Counted from the first letter of the stretch, positions 15,452 to 23,710 are shown. The stretch is DNA of 26,962 nt from Palsa-1392 sp036493915 (GCA_036493915.1 DASXPA010000103.1:1-26962); one strand, 5' to 3'. A program made the numbers and translations. Notes: generated by a model not told the origin, from the letters alone.

Positions 15452-16108
15452 ATGCGACTCACCATCACAAACTACCTCGATGTCATTTCGTCCTGGTGCT
15501 TCTGGGCGGTTCCGGTTTGGGAGGAATTGCGGGAACGCTACGGCGATCGCGTCGATTTCAACTGGAAGATCGCGCTCATGGACAAAACCGGGCTCCCATC
15601 GACGCGCAAACAGATGGAATGGTTTTATCGGCGCAGCGGGATGCTAATGCGCTCGCCGGTAATGCTGCGGACGAACTGGCACGACGAAGACCGTGAGGAA
15701 TATCCGGAGCCCAATTGCGTCGCCGAAGCGGCGCGCGAACTCGGCGTTTCCGACGATTGCGTTTGGAAAGCGCTTATGAAAGCGGAGCTGCTCGAAGGAA
15801 AGAAAATCAGCGAATGGGAGACGGCGGCGGAGATCGGCGCATCCGCCGGCGGTCTCGAGAAAGACAAGTTGCTCGAGCGCGCGAAATCGCCGGAGATCGA
15901 TGCGCGGATCCGACAGAGCACGGCGAAATTTCACGCCCTCCAAGTCACGCAACGACCGACTTTCGTGATCGACACGCCAATCGGTGATCGCGCGGTTTTT
16001 TCCGGCTTCGCCAAAGCGGCGCCGCTCGCCGCGACGCTCGACGCGATGCTCGATGACCTTGCCGACTACGCGGCGCACGCCGCGCACTTCGGTCAACCGC
16101 CACCGTAA
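15452..16108 (+). CDS. DsbA-family protein (FrnE/HCCA isomerase-like)
   Basis: A 218-residue thioredoxin-fold protein of the DsbA group with a helical insertion. It begins MRLTITNYLDVISSWCFWAVPVWEEL, where the first strand and active-site helix are expected. The usual C-P-W-C of FrnE-type oxidoreductases reads S-S-W-C, leaving a single active-site Cys. The conserved cis-proline segment is QRPTFVI near residue 170. There is no signal peptide, so it is probably cytoplasmic. ATG 15452 is preferred because it starts the first beta-strand; the frame is open upstream to 15392, overlapping the divergent rhomboid gene. Substrate unknown; a monothiol reductase, glutathione-linked isomerase or thiol peroxidase partner are all possible. 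Confidence 0.8.
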   Translation: MRLTITNYLDVISSWCFWAVPVWEELRERYGDRVDFNWKIALMDKTGLPSTRKQMEWFYRRSGMLMRSPVMLRTNWHDEDREEYPEPNCVAEAARELGVSDDCVWKALMKAELLEGKKISEWETAAEIGASAGGLEKDKLLERAKSPEIDARIRQSTAKFHALQVTQRPTFVIDTPIGDRAVFSGFAKAAPLAATLDAMLDDLADYAAHAAHFGQPPP

Positions 16109-16456
16109 AACTGGATCCGAAATCCTGATTTTCGAATCTCGAAACAAATCCCAACGCTCGAAGGTTTCAAAATTCAGTGATTCGACCTTGCTGGAAGGGC
16201 CGGCCTCATCTTCGATTCCTTTGCGGCGGATCCCGGATTTCGAGATTTGGATTTCACAGGAAACACCTTGCGCCTTCCCCGATGTGCGATACAACTTCCC
16301 CTCGGCTCGGGCCTTGCCGCGAGCCGGTCGGCGCGCCCCTCGCAAGCGCGCAGATTTCTCGAGTGCGGCGCAGTCCACGGGGAAACGCCAGACGGGTGCG
16401 ATCAACAAGAACGACGGCTTCAGTCTCACTCCCTGTCGCCGGCCGGGAGATAATTT
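16109..16456. repeat. infC leader with inverted GATTTCGA-type repeat
   Basis: This 348-base stretch has no convincing gene. AATCTCGAAA (16135-16144) and TTTCGAGATT (16238-16247) are inverted arms, each near a GGATCC (16113-16118 and 16228-16233). The surrounding GATTTCGAATC-type sequence looks like a low-complexity intergenic repeat; frames across it give typical spurious FxxRISD-like peptides. The 3' part should contain the infC promoter and leader, but none is clearly recognisable. Confidence 0.4.
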
Positions 16457-16459
16457 ATT
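16445..16459 (+). promoter_or_regulatory. Shine-Dalgarno and AUU start of infC
   Basis: GGGAG at 16445-16449 is followed by seven bases and then ATT at 16457-16459, an ideal spacing. An in-frame TAA at 16451-16453 rules out any start further upstream. AUU as the infC start is known from E. coli, where it lets IF3 repress its own translation. Confidence 0.7.
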
Positions 16460-17050
16460 CTGCAACATAATATTCGTGTAAATGGTCGGATTCGCGCACG
16501 CGAAGTCCGCGTCATCATGGGCTCGAGCGGCGAGCAGCTCGGAGTCATGAAATTGTCCGAGGCGATCAAGCGGGCGCAAGGCATGGGACTTGATCTCGTC
16601 GAAGTCGCGCCGACCGCGAATCCGCCGGTGTGCAAGATCGTCGATTTCGGAAAATTCCGTTACGACATCTCGAAGCAGATCAAGGACAAGAAGGCCTCCG
16701 GGACGAAGCTGAAAGAGATTAAATTTCGGGTCAACATCGACGACCACGATTACCTCACGAAGATCCGGCACGGGGAAGATTTTCTCGACAAGGGAAACAA
16801 GGTCCGGGTGCAATTGCAATTCCGCGGGCGCGAGATGGCGCATCAGGAGTTCGGGATGGAGCTGATGCATAAAGTGCGCGACGACCTCGTGACCATGGCG
16901 CAGGTGGAGATGGAGCCGAAGGCCGCCGGACGCAATATTACGATGACGCTCTCGCCCTTGCCGGCGAACAAACGCAAACGCCGGTTCTCAGAACCAGACG
17001 AAGAATTGGAGCCGGACAAGGACGCGGCCGGCGAGACAGCCAACGCGTAA
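16457..17050 (+). CDS. infC: Translation initiation factor IF-3, AUU start
   Basis: IF3 binds the 30S subunit, blocks early 50S joining and checks the start codon and initiator tRNA. From ATT 16457 it is 197 residues. The N-terminal domain begins HNIRVNGRIRAREVRVI, matching family NxxIRxxEVR, and continues GEQLGVMKLSEAI and DLVEVAPTANPPVCKIVDFGKF. The C-terminal domain has KEIKFRVNIDDHDY, FRGREMAHQEFG and a short acidic tail. Starting at the first ATG (16517) would remove 20 residues including the conserved IRAREVR, so a non-AUG start is required; ATT fits the ribosome site best, CTG 16460 is the alternative. The usual followers rpmI and rplT are absent; a sigma factor gene converges six bases away. 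Confidence 0.93.
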   Translation: MLQHNIRVNGRIRAREVRVIMGSSGEQLGVMKLSEAIKRAQGMGLDLVEVAPTANPPVCKIVDFGKFRYDISKQIKDKKASGTKLKEIKFRVNIDDHDYLTKIRHGEDFLDKGNKVRVQLQFRGREMAHQEFGMELMHKVRDDLVTMAQVEMEPKAAGRNITMTLSPLPANKRKRRFSEPDEELEPDKDAAGETANA

Positions 17051-17056
17051 ATGCTG

Positions 17057-17659
17057 TTAGATTTTGCGGCGCAACGGGCGCACGCAATTCATCAGCTTGC
17101 GCAGACCGAGCTCGAGCCTCGTTTTCACCGTCCCAAGCGGCGTCCCAGTTCGGGTCGCGATTTCGCGATGGCTGAGTCCTTCAAAAAATGAGAGCGCGAG
17201 CGCCTCACGTTGATACTCAGGCAGTGTATTCATCTGCCGCTCGAGGAAACGGCGGAGATCGGAACGAACGAGATCGCCATCAATCCGGTTGTGCACCCAC
17301 GATTCCGGTTGCTGCTCGATGTGGCTCTCAAAACGATCCTTCGCGCGACAATAAGCCTGCCGACGGCGCAAGCGATCGATTGCGCGTCTCCGCGCCAGCG
17401 TCACCACCCAGCCGAGCGGTTTGCCCGCCGTTGGCGAATAGTTGGCCGCGTCTTTCCAAATCTGGAGAAACGTTTCCTGGAGCACGTCGTCGGCTTCGGC
17501 GTCTTCGTGCACGACATGTACAACCACCGACTTCAAAGTCTTTCCGTACCGGTTATAAAGTTCACGAAGCGCGGTTTGCTTCCGGTTGGTGATCGCTTTC
17601 ATCAGCGCTTCATCGGAAGCGGCGGAAAGCGGAGCGAGGTCGAGCGTTGGTTGAATCAT
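17057..17659 (-). CDS. ECF-type RNA polymerase sigma factor
   Basis: A 200-residue sigma-70 family factor with regions 2 and 4 only. Region 2 covers about 27-92: LRELYNRYGKTLKSVV, EDAEADDVLQETFLQIWK, and TLARRRAIDRLRRRQ. Region 4 covers about 138-190: LPEYQREALALSFFEGLSHREIA, then TGTPLGTVKTRLELGLRKL, the promoter-35 helix-turn-helix. It resembles the SigK-like ECF group, which usually has an adjacent anti-sigma gene; none is encoded next to it here. The gene downstream converges (infC), and upstream lies a 225-base region with strong inverted repeats. ATG 17659 directly follows CCGGCCCT, with no clear ribosome site. Confidence 0.92.
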   Translation of the reverse strand: MIQPTLDLAPLSAASDEALMKAITNRKQTALRELYNRYGKTLKSVVVHVVHEDAEADDVLQETFLQIWKDAANYSPTAGKPLGWVVTLARRRAIDRLRRRQAYCRAKDRFESHIEQQPESWVHNRIDGDLVRSDLRRFLERQMNTLPEYQREALALSFFEGLSHREIATRTGTPLGTVKTRLELGLRKLMNCVRPLRRKI

Positions 17660-17722
17660 AGGGCCGGAAAGAAGTTCGTGTCTTCGATCCGTGCCTCAAT
17701 CGGAGCGACGTTGGAACGCGGA

Positions 17723-17784
17723 GTAGGAAAAAGTCCTACGGCAGCCGCACCCGTGCCGGCTGTGAAAGCTTCGCCCGGCGAAGC
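17723..17784. repeat. Two inverted repeats upstream of the sigma factor gene
   Basis: GTAGGA-AAAAG-TCCTAC at 17723-17739 is a 6-bp perfect inverted repeat with a 5-base loop. GCTTCGCC-C-GGCGAAGC at 17768-17784 is an 8-bp perfect inverted repeat with a single-base centre. They lie in the leader of the sigma gene and 100-160 bases past the end of the sortilin-like gene. They could be operators, a terminator or REP-type DNA; the sequence does not decide. Confidence 0.5.
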
Positions 17785-17868
17785 GCGAGTCACGCGTCGT
17801 GCGAACGTAACATCCTCCTCAAATCACTCCCGCGCATCGCCGGCGCAGCGTCTACGGGCGAATCGAGC

Positions 17869-17882
17869 CCGCGAATTCGCGG
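17869..17882. repeat. 14-bp palindrome just past the sortilin-like gene
   Basis: CCGCGAATTCGCGG is a perfect palindrome starting three bases beyond the TAG stop (17885-17887, minus strand). GGGCGAATCGAGCCC overlaps next to it. It may act as a terminator stem or a protein-binding site. There is no T-run. Confidence 0.45.
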
Positions 17883-17884
17883 CC

Positions 17885-20740
17885 CTAACGAGTGATGATC
17901 CCCGGCGCGATTTCGACGTGAAAGTTCTGTTTCACCTTCACTTTGCCGTAGCTCAGCTCCGCCGTGTAATCACCGCTTGGAACAAATTTTTTTGGGTTAT
18001 CGCCGCCGTATTCCGTCAGCACGTCCTTGGTCGGGCGCAGGTCCCAGTTGACGCGACTTAACCCCGGCGCGTCGGGAAGTTTCAAATTCGCCACCGGTTC
18101 ACCGGCCGAGTTGGTGATGGAAATCTTCGCTTCCTCACCGGTGTATTCTTTGATCCAGACCGTGAGAAGCGCACCCTCCGGCGGATTCGCGCCGCGATAA
18201 ACCCCTTTGCCGTGATTGTCGGCGTAGCCTTCTAAAAGATAACGACCAAAGGTCGGCGCGATGGAAAAGAGATGAGCCGGCTTGGCTAAAATCTCGGACG
18301 TCAGTTCCCGGAAGGGTCGCGTGTCGTCAAGAATGTCGATGCTCCGGCCATGCGTGGCGATGACGAGATCGGCGCTGCGTTTTTGGATTTTGATGTCGTC
18401 CACGCGGACGTTAGGCAAATCCCCCACGCGCACCCAGTGTTTCCCTTGATCGAAGGACGCGAACAAACCGAAGTGCGTACCGGCGTAGAGGAGGTTTGAA
18501 TTCACCGGGTCCTCCCGTACCACTTCCACGGGATTGATGGGCGGCAGGTCGCCGACCACGCTTTGCCAGGTTTTTCCGAGATCGGAGGTGCGCAAAATCA
18601 TCGGCCAATCGTCGCCCCGGCGATAGGCGTTGGTCACGACATAGGCGACTCTCGGATCGCGCGCGCCCGGCTCAATCCGCACGACCCATTCGCCGCGTTC
18701 CGGCTCGGGCAAATTCTTCGTCAGCTCCGTCCAGTTGCCGCCGTCGTTTTCTGTCACCCAAAGCCGCCCGTCGTCGGTCCCGGCCCAAAGGAGACCGGCT
18801 TTCACCGTCGATTCGGCTAACGAATAAACGACCCCAAAATTTTCCGCGCCGCTCCCGCTCGCATTCACGCGCGCAGGATTGTTGTTCGTGAGGTCGGGAC
18901 TGATGACCTGGAAATGTTCGCCGAGATCGGTGAGGCGAAAAACACGGTTGCCGGCGAGATAAAGCGTGCCCGGCTTGTGCCCGCTGGCGATGAGCGGCGT
19001 GTTCCAATGAAAGCGATAACGCTCCTGACCTTCCGGCGGTTCCGGACGCAGCGGACGGCTCTGCCCGTTACGGATGTTGAGCCGATGGATGTAGCCCTCC
19101 TGACTTTCCGCGTAGTAAATGTCGTGATCGGTCGGATCGAAAGCGACCCAGAATCCGTCGCCGCCACCGAGCGCGATCCAATCGCAATTGCGGATGCCTT
19201 CTTTCGTTGGAACCTGGCTCGGCCCAGCGAAGCTTTCGTTATCCTGGAGTCCACCCGCGATTTGGTAGTAAGGCTGCGTGTCGTCGACTGCGATCCGGTA
19301 AAATTCTCCGGCCGGGATGCGATTAAGATGTTCCCAACCTTTGCCTGCGGCGTAGCTCTGGTAAACGCCGCCGTCGGTCCCGAGAATCAGGCGCCGCGAG
19401 AGCGGCGGTTTCGCCGGCTTCTTGTCGTTAGGCTTGACCGGCTTCGGCGCTGGCGCGGAACCGACCTCGATGGCGAGGGCGTGACAATCGGCATGCACTT
19501 TTTCAGAAAGATCTTCCCGGAGATTTTTGCCGCCGTCATCCGAGGCGAGCACCGCCATGCCGAGGACGTAAACGCGTTGATCGTTTGCCGGATCGATCCG
19601 GATTTGGCTAAAGTAAAATGGGCGCGGATCGATGTCGCTCATCCGCGTCCATTTCCCGCCTTCATCTTCCGAGCGGAAAATGCCGCCGGCTTTGCTGTGA
19701 ATGTTGCGGATGTCGCTCGCCCCGCCGGCGTCGCTCTGCACCACTGCCATGACGACCTTTGGATTTTTCGGCGTGACCGCAAGACCGATCCGGCCGGTGT
19801 CGTTAGGCAAACCATTTGTGCATTTCTTCCAACTCGCACCCCCATCGGTGCTCTTGAAAATGCCGCCGACATCGGCGCCGTTGGACGCGATCGCCCCATA
19901 GGCAAACGACCAGGGTGTGCGCTGCCGGGCGTAAAGCGCGGCGTAAATGATCTGCGGATTCGCCGGATCCAGCGCGACGTCGCCACAGCCGGTGCGAACG
20001 TCGTTAGGCGCGGGCGCCTTCAAAATTAGCTTCCAGCTTTTGCCACCGTCGCTCGTTTTGTAGAGGCCGCGGTCGCCGCCATCTTTCCAGAGATTGCCCA
20101 TCGCCGCGACATAGGCGACCTCCGGCTTTTTCGGGTCGACCACGATGCGCGCGATCGCGCGGCTGTTTTTTAAACCGACATTTTCCCAGGTGCTTCCGCC
20201 GTCGGTGGAACGATAAACGCCGTCGCCCCATTCGGAGGAATTGCGATCGTTCGCTTCGCCGGTGCCGGCCCAGACGACCTCGGAGTCCGAGGGCGCGATC
20301 GCGACGGCGCCGATCGAGAGCACCGGCTCCTTGTCGAAGACAGGACTGAAGGTGACGCCGTTATCGGAAGTCTTGAACAAACCGCCGGTGGCGAGGCCGA
20401 CAAAGAACGTCGCCGGGTTGCGTGGATCGATCGCGATGTCGGAGACACGCCCGCCCATCACGGCCGGCCCGATCGCACGCGCTTTGAGATTTTTGAAAAG
20501 AACATCAGTCAACTGCACCGGCGTCGGCGAGGCGCTCGGGGTGGCGCTGGCTGCGGGCGACATTTGCGGTGTCGTGGTGGGCGACGGCGTGGCTGATGGA
20601 GTGGCCAGAGCGTGCGCCGGTGGCGGCGGTGAGATGACGGGCGCGAGTTCGCTTTCCTCCTGAGCGAGCAAGGGCGTGGCGAGGAAAGCGAGCAGGGCCA
20701 GAAGAGAAAAAGCAGAACGAAGAAAAGACGGCGTCGACAT
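17885..20740 (-). CDS. Secreted sortilin/BNR-type beta-propeller protein
   Basis: A 951-residue exported protein. The signal peptide (FLRSAFSLLALLAFLATPLLA) probably ends after residue 26. A Pro/Thr/Ser/Ala linker (about 40-78) of TPS-type repeats follows. The body carries many Asp-box/BNR motifs: KTSDNGVTF, RSTDGGSTW, KTSDGGKSW, KSTDGGASW, RSEDEGGKW, TENDGGNW, RTSDLGKTW and FASFDQGKHW. These define a ten-bladed sortilin (VPS10)-like or two-propeller fold, as in secreted 'glycosyl hydrolase, BNR repeat' proteins that often lack shown activity. The last 120 residues (from about LLTVWIKEYTGEEAKI) look like an added Ig-like/FlgD-like beta domain. The TAG stop lies within a TCGTTAG copy of the repeated motif, and four further copies fall in the gene (18408, 19425, 19800, 20001). 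Function unknown; no protease motif seen. Confidence 0.88.
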   Translation of the reverse strand: MSTPSFLRSAFSLLALLAFLATPLLAQEESELAPVISPPPPAHALATPSATPSPTTTPQMSPAASATPSASPTPVQLTDVLFKNLKARAIGPAVMGGRVSDIAIDPRNPATFFVGLATGGLFKTSDNGVTFSPVFDKEPVLSIGAVAIAPSDSEVVWAGTGEANDRNSSEWGDGVYRSTDGGSTWENVGLKNSRAIARIVVDPKKPEVAYVAAMGNLWKDGGDRGLYKTSDGGKSWKLILKAPAPNDVRTGCGDVALDPANPQIIYAALYARQRTPWSFAYGAIASNGADVGGIFKSTDGGASWKKCTNGLPNDTGRIGLAVTPKNPKVVMAVVQSDAGGASDIRNIHSKAGGIFRSEDEGGKWTRMSDIDPRPFYFSQIRIDPANDQRVYVLGMAVLASDDGGKNLREDLSEKVHADCHALAIEVGSAPAPKPVKPNDKKPAKPPLSRRLILGTDGGVYQSYAAGKGWEHLNRIPAGEFYRIAVDDTQPYYQIAGGLQDNESFAGPSQVPTKEGIRNCDWIALGGGDGFWVAFDPTDHDIYYAESQEGYIHRLNIRNGQSRPLRPEPPEGQERYRFHWNTPLIASGHKPGTLYLAGNRVFRLTDLGEHFQVISPDLTNNNPARVNASGSGAENFGVVYSLAESTVKAGLLWAGTDDGRLWVTENDGGNWTELTKNLPEPERGEWVVRIEPGARDPRVAYVVTNAYRRGDDWPMILRTSDLGKTWQSVVGDLPPINPVEVVREDPVNSNLLYAGTHFGLFASFDQGKHWVRVGDLPNVRVDDIKIQKRSADLVIATHGRSIDILDDTRPFRELTSEILAKPAHLFSIAPTFGRYLLEGYADNHGKGVYRGANPPEGALLTVWIKEYTGEEAKISITNSAGEPVANLKLPDAPGLSRVNWDLRPTKDVLTEYGGDNPKKFVPSGDYTAELSYGKVKVKQNFHVEIAPGIITR

Positions 20741-20838
20741 AACGTATCAATAAACGCAAATCGACTGGTGAAGCGATGGACGATTCCTGCTGATTCTTCG
20801 AGGTATTGCGCGGTGCTTTTTCGACTCCCTTCTTAAGG

Positions 20839-20880
20839 CTGTCATCCGGAGCCGGGGCAGACGGCGAGGGATTTCACGCT
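20839..20880 (+). repeat. Diverged copy of the CTGTCATCCTGAG repeat
   Basis: CTGTCATCCGGAGC at 20839, then CGAGGGATTTCACG ending at 20878, matches the order CTGTCATCCTGAG...GAAGGATCTCAC seen at 13716-13821. It lies in the 163-base gap between the mlaD end and the sortilin-like gene start. A TCGTTAGGC copy follows at 20890-20898. Confidence 0.5.
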
Positions 20881-20903
20881 GTGTTTTTTTCGTTAGGCGA
20901 GAA

Positions 20904-21809
20904 TCAGGGCTTCGGCTGGGCGGGAAGTGCTTCGTGACTTTTCAGAATCTGATCTTCCGGCGTGAGCTTGTTCGCCTTGCCGCTGAAGATGATCCGGTTC
21001 GGCTTTTCCGCGAGGGTATCGACGAGCGCTTTGGCGTGGGTGGTGATGACTTTGAGATTGAGCAGGATTACGTGCAGTTCCGCCATCTGCTCGCGCAGTT
21101 GCCTGTCGGTCGAGCCGACGAAGGTGTCGGCCGTGCTGAAGACGTTGCTCGCTTTCGTCTCGACGCCGCCGAGTCCTTGAATCGCTTTTTGCAGTTCGTC
21201 GAGATCGACTTTGGCCGTTTCAGCAACCGGCGTCAGCTTCGGGAGGAAAAGTCCGAGATCGCTTTTCACCGTCGTGATGGTGTTGTTCAAATTGGTCACC
21301 GTTCCGTGGAGGTTGTCGATCAACTTGTTCGCGTTCGCCAGGACGGGTCCGATTTGCCCGGCGATTTGATCGATCCCCGAACTGGACCCGGCTTGAATCG
21401 TAGCATGGTTCGGCAAAGCTGGTTTGCCAGGCGTGCCCGCGGAGAGGGCGACGAATTTCGGCGAGAGCAAAGTGTCGGAGCTGAGTGACGCGGCGATGTC
21501 GTTAGGCAACGGCGGCACGCTTTCGTCGAGATCGATCGTCACCCGGACGGCGTCCTTCTTGTTCTTCTCGGCCTTCCGTTGCGCTGCACTAAGATGGTGG
21601 ATCGCGATCACGCGGCCGGCGGGCGCGCCCGCATAACGAACCTCGGAATGAAGTTTGATCCCGGTGACGTCTTCGTAATCGATCTGCAAAGTGCGCGATG
21701 GCTTGTGCAAACGATAACCGGAGAGCGCGATCGTCAGGGCCGCGAGGAGGACGACGCTGCAAACGATCACGGCGAAGGCGACAAGATAATCGGAGAGGTT
21801 TTTCTTCAT
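20904..21809 (-). CDS. mlaD: MlaD-family MCE lipid-transport protein
   Basis: A 301-residue periplasmic substrate-binding subunit of the Mla-type ABC system, which moves phospholipids between inner and outer membranes. One N-terminal anchor helix (LVAFAVIVCSVVLLAALTIAL) is followed by the MCE domain (about 38-115: IDYEDVTGIKLHSEVRYAGAPAGRV...VTIDLDESVPPLPNDIAASLSSD). Residues 140-270 are helical and likely coiled-coil, with repeated hydrophobic spacing in IGPVLANANKLIDNLHGTVTNL. The C-terminus is longer than in E. coli MlaD (183 residues). It is the last gene of the operon and starts with an ATGA overlap with mlaF. Confidence 0.9.
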   Translation of the reverse strand: MKKNLSDYLVAFAVIVCSVVLLAALTIALSGYRLHKPSRTLQIDYEDVTGIKLHSEVRYAGAPAGRVIAIHHLSAAQRKAEKNKKDAVRVTIDLDESVPPLPNDIAASLSSDTLLSPKFVALSAGTPGKPALPNHATIQAGSSSGIDQIAGQIGPVLANANKLIDNLHGTVTNLNNTITTVKSDLGLFLPKLTPVAETAKVDLDELQKAIQGLGGVETKASNVFSTADTFVGSTDRQLREQMAELHVILLNLKVITTHAKALVDTLAEKPNRIIFSGKANKLTPEDQILKSHEALPAQPKP

Positions 21810-22660
21810 GGTATTTTCCGGTGGAGACGGCCGCGGGCGTTGACGAGCGGGCGCGGTTTCACGTGCGGATGATGTTCGTGGGCGTCCTGGGAAAGATTGA
21901 GCGGGATCGGCCCGTCGGGTTCGCCATTGATGAATTGCTGCACTTCGGGGATCGGGCTCGCGCGGATTTCGGCGGGCGTGCCCTGGGCGATGATCTTGCC
22001 GTGGTTGAGCATGATCATGCGGCTGGCGATACGGAAGGCGCTTGTCATGTCGTGGGTGACGACGATCGCGGTCATGCCGCTCTCGCGGGTGAGTTCCATG
22101 GTTAGTTTGTCGACCACGGCGGTCATGATCGGGTCGAGGCCGGAGGTCGGCTCGTCGCTGAACAGGAGCTCGGGATCGAGGGCGAGAGCGCGGGCGAGGC
22201 CGACGCGCTTTTTCATTCCGCCGCTGATTTCCGCCGGCTTCAGATTTTCGAAACCAGCGAGGCCGACGTTCTGCAATTTTTGTTTAACGACTTCGTCGAT
22301 TTCCTCGGGGTTGAGCTCGGTGTGTTGAATGAGCGGAAGGGCGACGTTCTCGCCGACGGTGAGCGAAGCGAGCAGCGCGCCGGATTGAAAGAGCATCCCG
22401 AAACGCCGCCTTACCTTGACGATCTCGCGATCGTTCAAGCTCGTGATTTCCTGGCCGAAAATTTTGACCGAGCCGGAGGTCGGTTTCATCACGCCGACGA
22501 TGTGGCGGAGAAGGGTGCTCTTGCCGCAACCGCTTCCGCCCATGATAACAATTGTCTCGCCACTCTCGATCGTTAGGGACAGGTGATCGATCACGGCGCG
22601 GTTGCCGAATTTCCGGACGAGATCGTCCACTTGCACGACAGGTTGGCTAGGCGAATTCAT
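21806..22660 (-). CDS. mlaF: MlaF-type ABC transporter ATP-binding protein
   Basis: A 284-residue ATPase of the Mla/Ttg2 lipid ABC transporter. Walker A is GGSGCGKST at 41-49, the Q-loop is FQSGALL at about 91, the signature is SGGMKKR at 146-152, Walker B is ELLFSDEP at 164-171, and the switch His is His203 in VTHDM. The SGALLASLTVGENVALPL stretch is typical of MlaF. The C-terminal 30 residues are His/Pro/Arg-rich. It overlaps mlaE at its start and mlaD at its end by four bases each. Confidence 0.94.
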   Translation of the reverse strand: MNSPSQPVVQVDDLVRKFGNRAVIDHLSLTIESGETIVIMGGSGCGKSTLLRHIVGVMKPTSGSVKIFGQEITSLNDREIVKVRRRFGMLFQSGALLASLTVGENVALPLIQHTELNPEEIDEVVKQKLQNVGLAGFENLKPAEISGGMKKRVGLARALALDPELLFSDEPTSGLDPIMTAVVDKLTMELTRESGMTAIVVTHDMTSAFRIASRMIMLNHGKIIAQGTPAEIRASPIPEVQQFINGEPDGPIPLNLSQDAHEHHPHVKPRPLVNARGRLHRKIP

Positions 22661-23397
22661 GCGCCGAAGAAGAAGACCGCGGTGAGAATGGCGTTGGCGA
22701 TGAGCATGGCGAGCAACGCCTGCACGACCGATCCGGTCGTCGCCTGGCCAACGCCTTCCGCGCCGCCCTCGACATGGAGCCCAGCGTTACAGGCGATCGT
22801 GATCACGATCCAGGCGAAGACCACGCTTTTGATCACGCCGGAATAAAGATCCCACGTGTCGGCGCTCTCGAGCGCGCGCAGGATGTAGCCGGCGGTATCG
22901 AAGCTGAGCGCAAAACGGCACACCGACCAGCCGCCGAGCACGCCGATGTAATCGCCCAAAATCGTAAGCGCGGGAAGCATCACCATCATGGCGAGAAACC
23001 GTGGAACAATGAGGTAGCTAATGGGATTGATCGCCATCACTTCGAGCGCTTCGATTTCCTCGGAGACCTTCATCGTGCCGAGCTCGGCCGCGACCGCTGA
23101 GCCGCTTCGGCCGATCACGATAACAGCAATCAAGACCGGCCCCATCTCGCGCAACAACGTGACCATGACGAGATCGGGCACGTAAGTTTCGGCGCCGAGT
23201 TGTTGCAGCGAATGCGCCGCCTGCATCGCGAGAGTGACGCCGACGCTGAAGGCCGTGAGCGCGACCATCGGCGTCGCGCGGACACCAATCGCGACCATTT
23301 GCCGAAAGACCGGGCCGAGCTTGAACATCTGCCCGCGAAATGGCGCCAGGAATATCCAGTAGAGGAGGCTGAAGTTGAGCTGGAAGTAGGTTCTCAA
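22657..23397 (-). CDS. mlaE: MlaE-type permease
   Basis: A 246-residue integral membrane subunit of the Mla lipid transporter. Family signatures are VALTAFSVGVTLAMQAA, LLREMGPVLIAVIVIGRSGSAVAAELGTMKVSEEIEALEVM and a terminal AILTAVFFF helix. The start is TTG at 23397, preceded in frame by a TAG six codons upstream, so no longer protein is possible; the first ATG is 24 codons further in and would remove part of the N-terminal interfacial helix. No ribosome site is clear. It is the first gene of the mlaE-mlaF-mlaD operon; mlaC and mlaB are absent here. Confidence 0.92.
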   Translation of the reverse strand: MRTYFQLNFSLLYWIFLAPFRGQMFKLGPVFRQMVAIGVRATPMVALTAFSVGVTLAMQAAHSLQQLGAETYVPDLVMVTLLREMGPVLIAVIVIGRSGSAVAAELGTMKVSEEIEALEVMAINPISYLIVPRFLAMMVMLPALTILGDYIGVLGGWSVCRFALSFDTAGYILRALESADTWDLYSGVIKSVVFAWIVITIACNAGLHVEGGAEGVGQATTGSVVQALLAMLIANAILTAVFFFGA

Positions 23398-23482
23398 GCC
23401 AAAAGCGCGCGGAGACTACCAGTCTTCCGCGTATGATTGCGAGGTTAGATTTTACCTTCCGGATTTCCCGGTCGCCCAAAGC

Positions 23483-23600
23483 GCGGACGATGATGCGGAA
23501 ATGGCGATTTTCGCAACGCTTACCGCCCGCGAATATAGCCCGGTCATCCCGCTGCCTCTGGAGTGAAATCGTTTGTCAACAACACGCACCATCTGCCGGC
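23483..23600 (+). pseudogene. Decayed duplicate of the downstream gene ends
   Basis: Positions 23485-23547 match 26098-26160 at 50 of 63 bases, the end of the second C-terminal repeat of the sialidase-like gene (AIFATLTAREYSPV against AIFATLTAGEYTAV). Then 23563-23600 match 26402-26439 at 36 of 38 bases, inside the nucleotidyltransferase gene (VKSFVNNTHHLPA against VKSFVINTHHLPA). The order is the same as downstream, but about 240 bases between the two blocks are missing. Weaker similarity may continue to about 23660. It is non-functional: a TGA splits it and frames change. It fills the 313-base gap upstream of the sialidase-like gene. Confidence 0.75.
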
Positions 23601-23710
23601 AATTCCTTTGCGGCCGTGGGCAGGACGGCGCGCGGGCGTTGCCCGGGGCGGAACATCTGGGCGCCTTGTCCAAGCATGGGAGCGGGTTAGATTTATCCAT
23701 TCTGAAAACG

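Noticed and set aside
15644..16870. 408-codon minus-strand frame across the DsbA-like gene, leader and infC
   Set aside because: It spans two well-supported plus-strand genes and an intergenic repeat, and reads as Arg-rich noise.
18914..20029. 371-codon plus-strand frame inside the sortilin-like gene
   Set aside because: Antisense to repeated Asp-box motifs; no recognisable features of its own.
23573..23710. Upstream extension of the sialidase-like protein
   Set aside because: It puts about 45 residues before a normal signal peptide and is a frame through the decayed duplicate.
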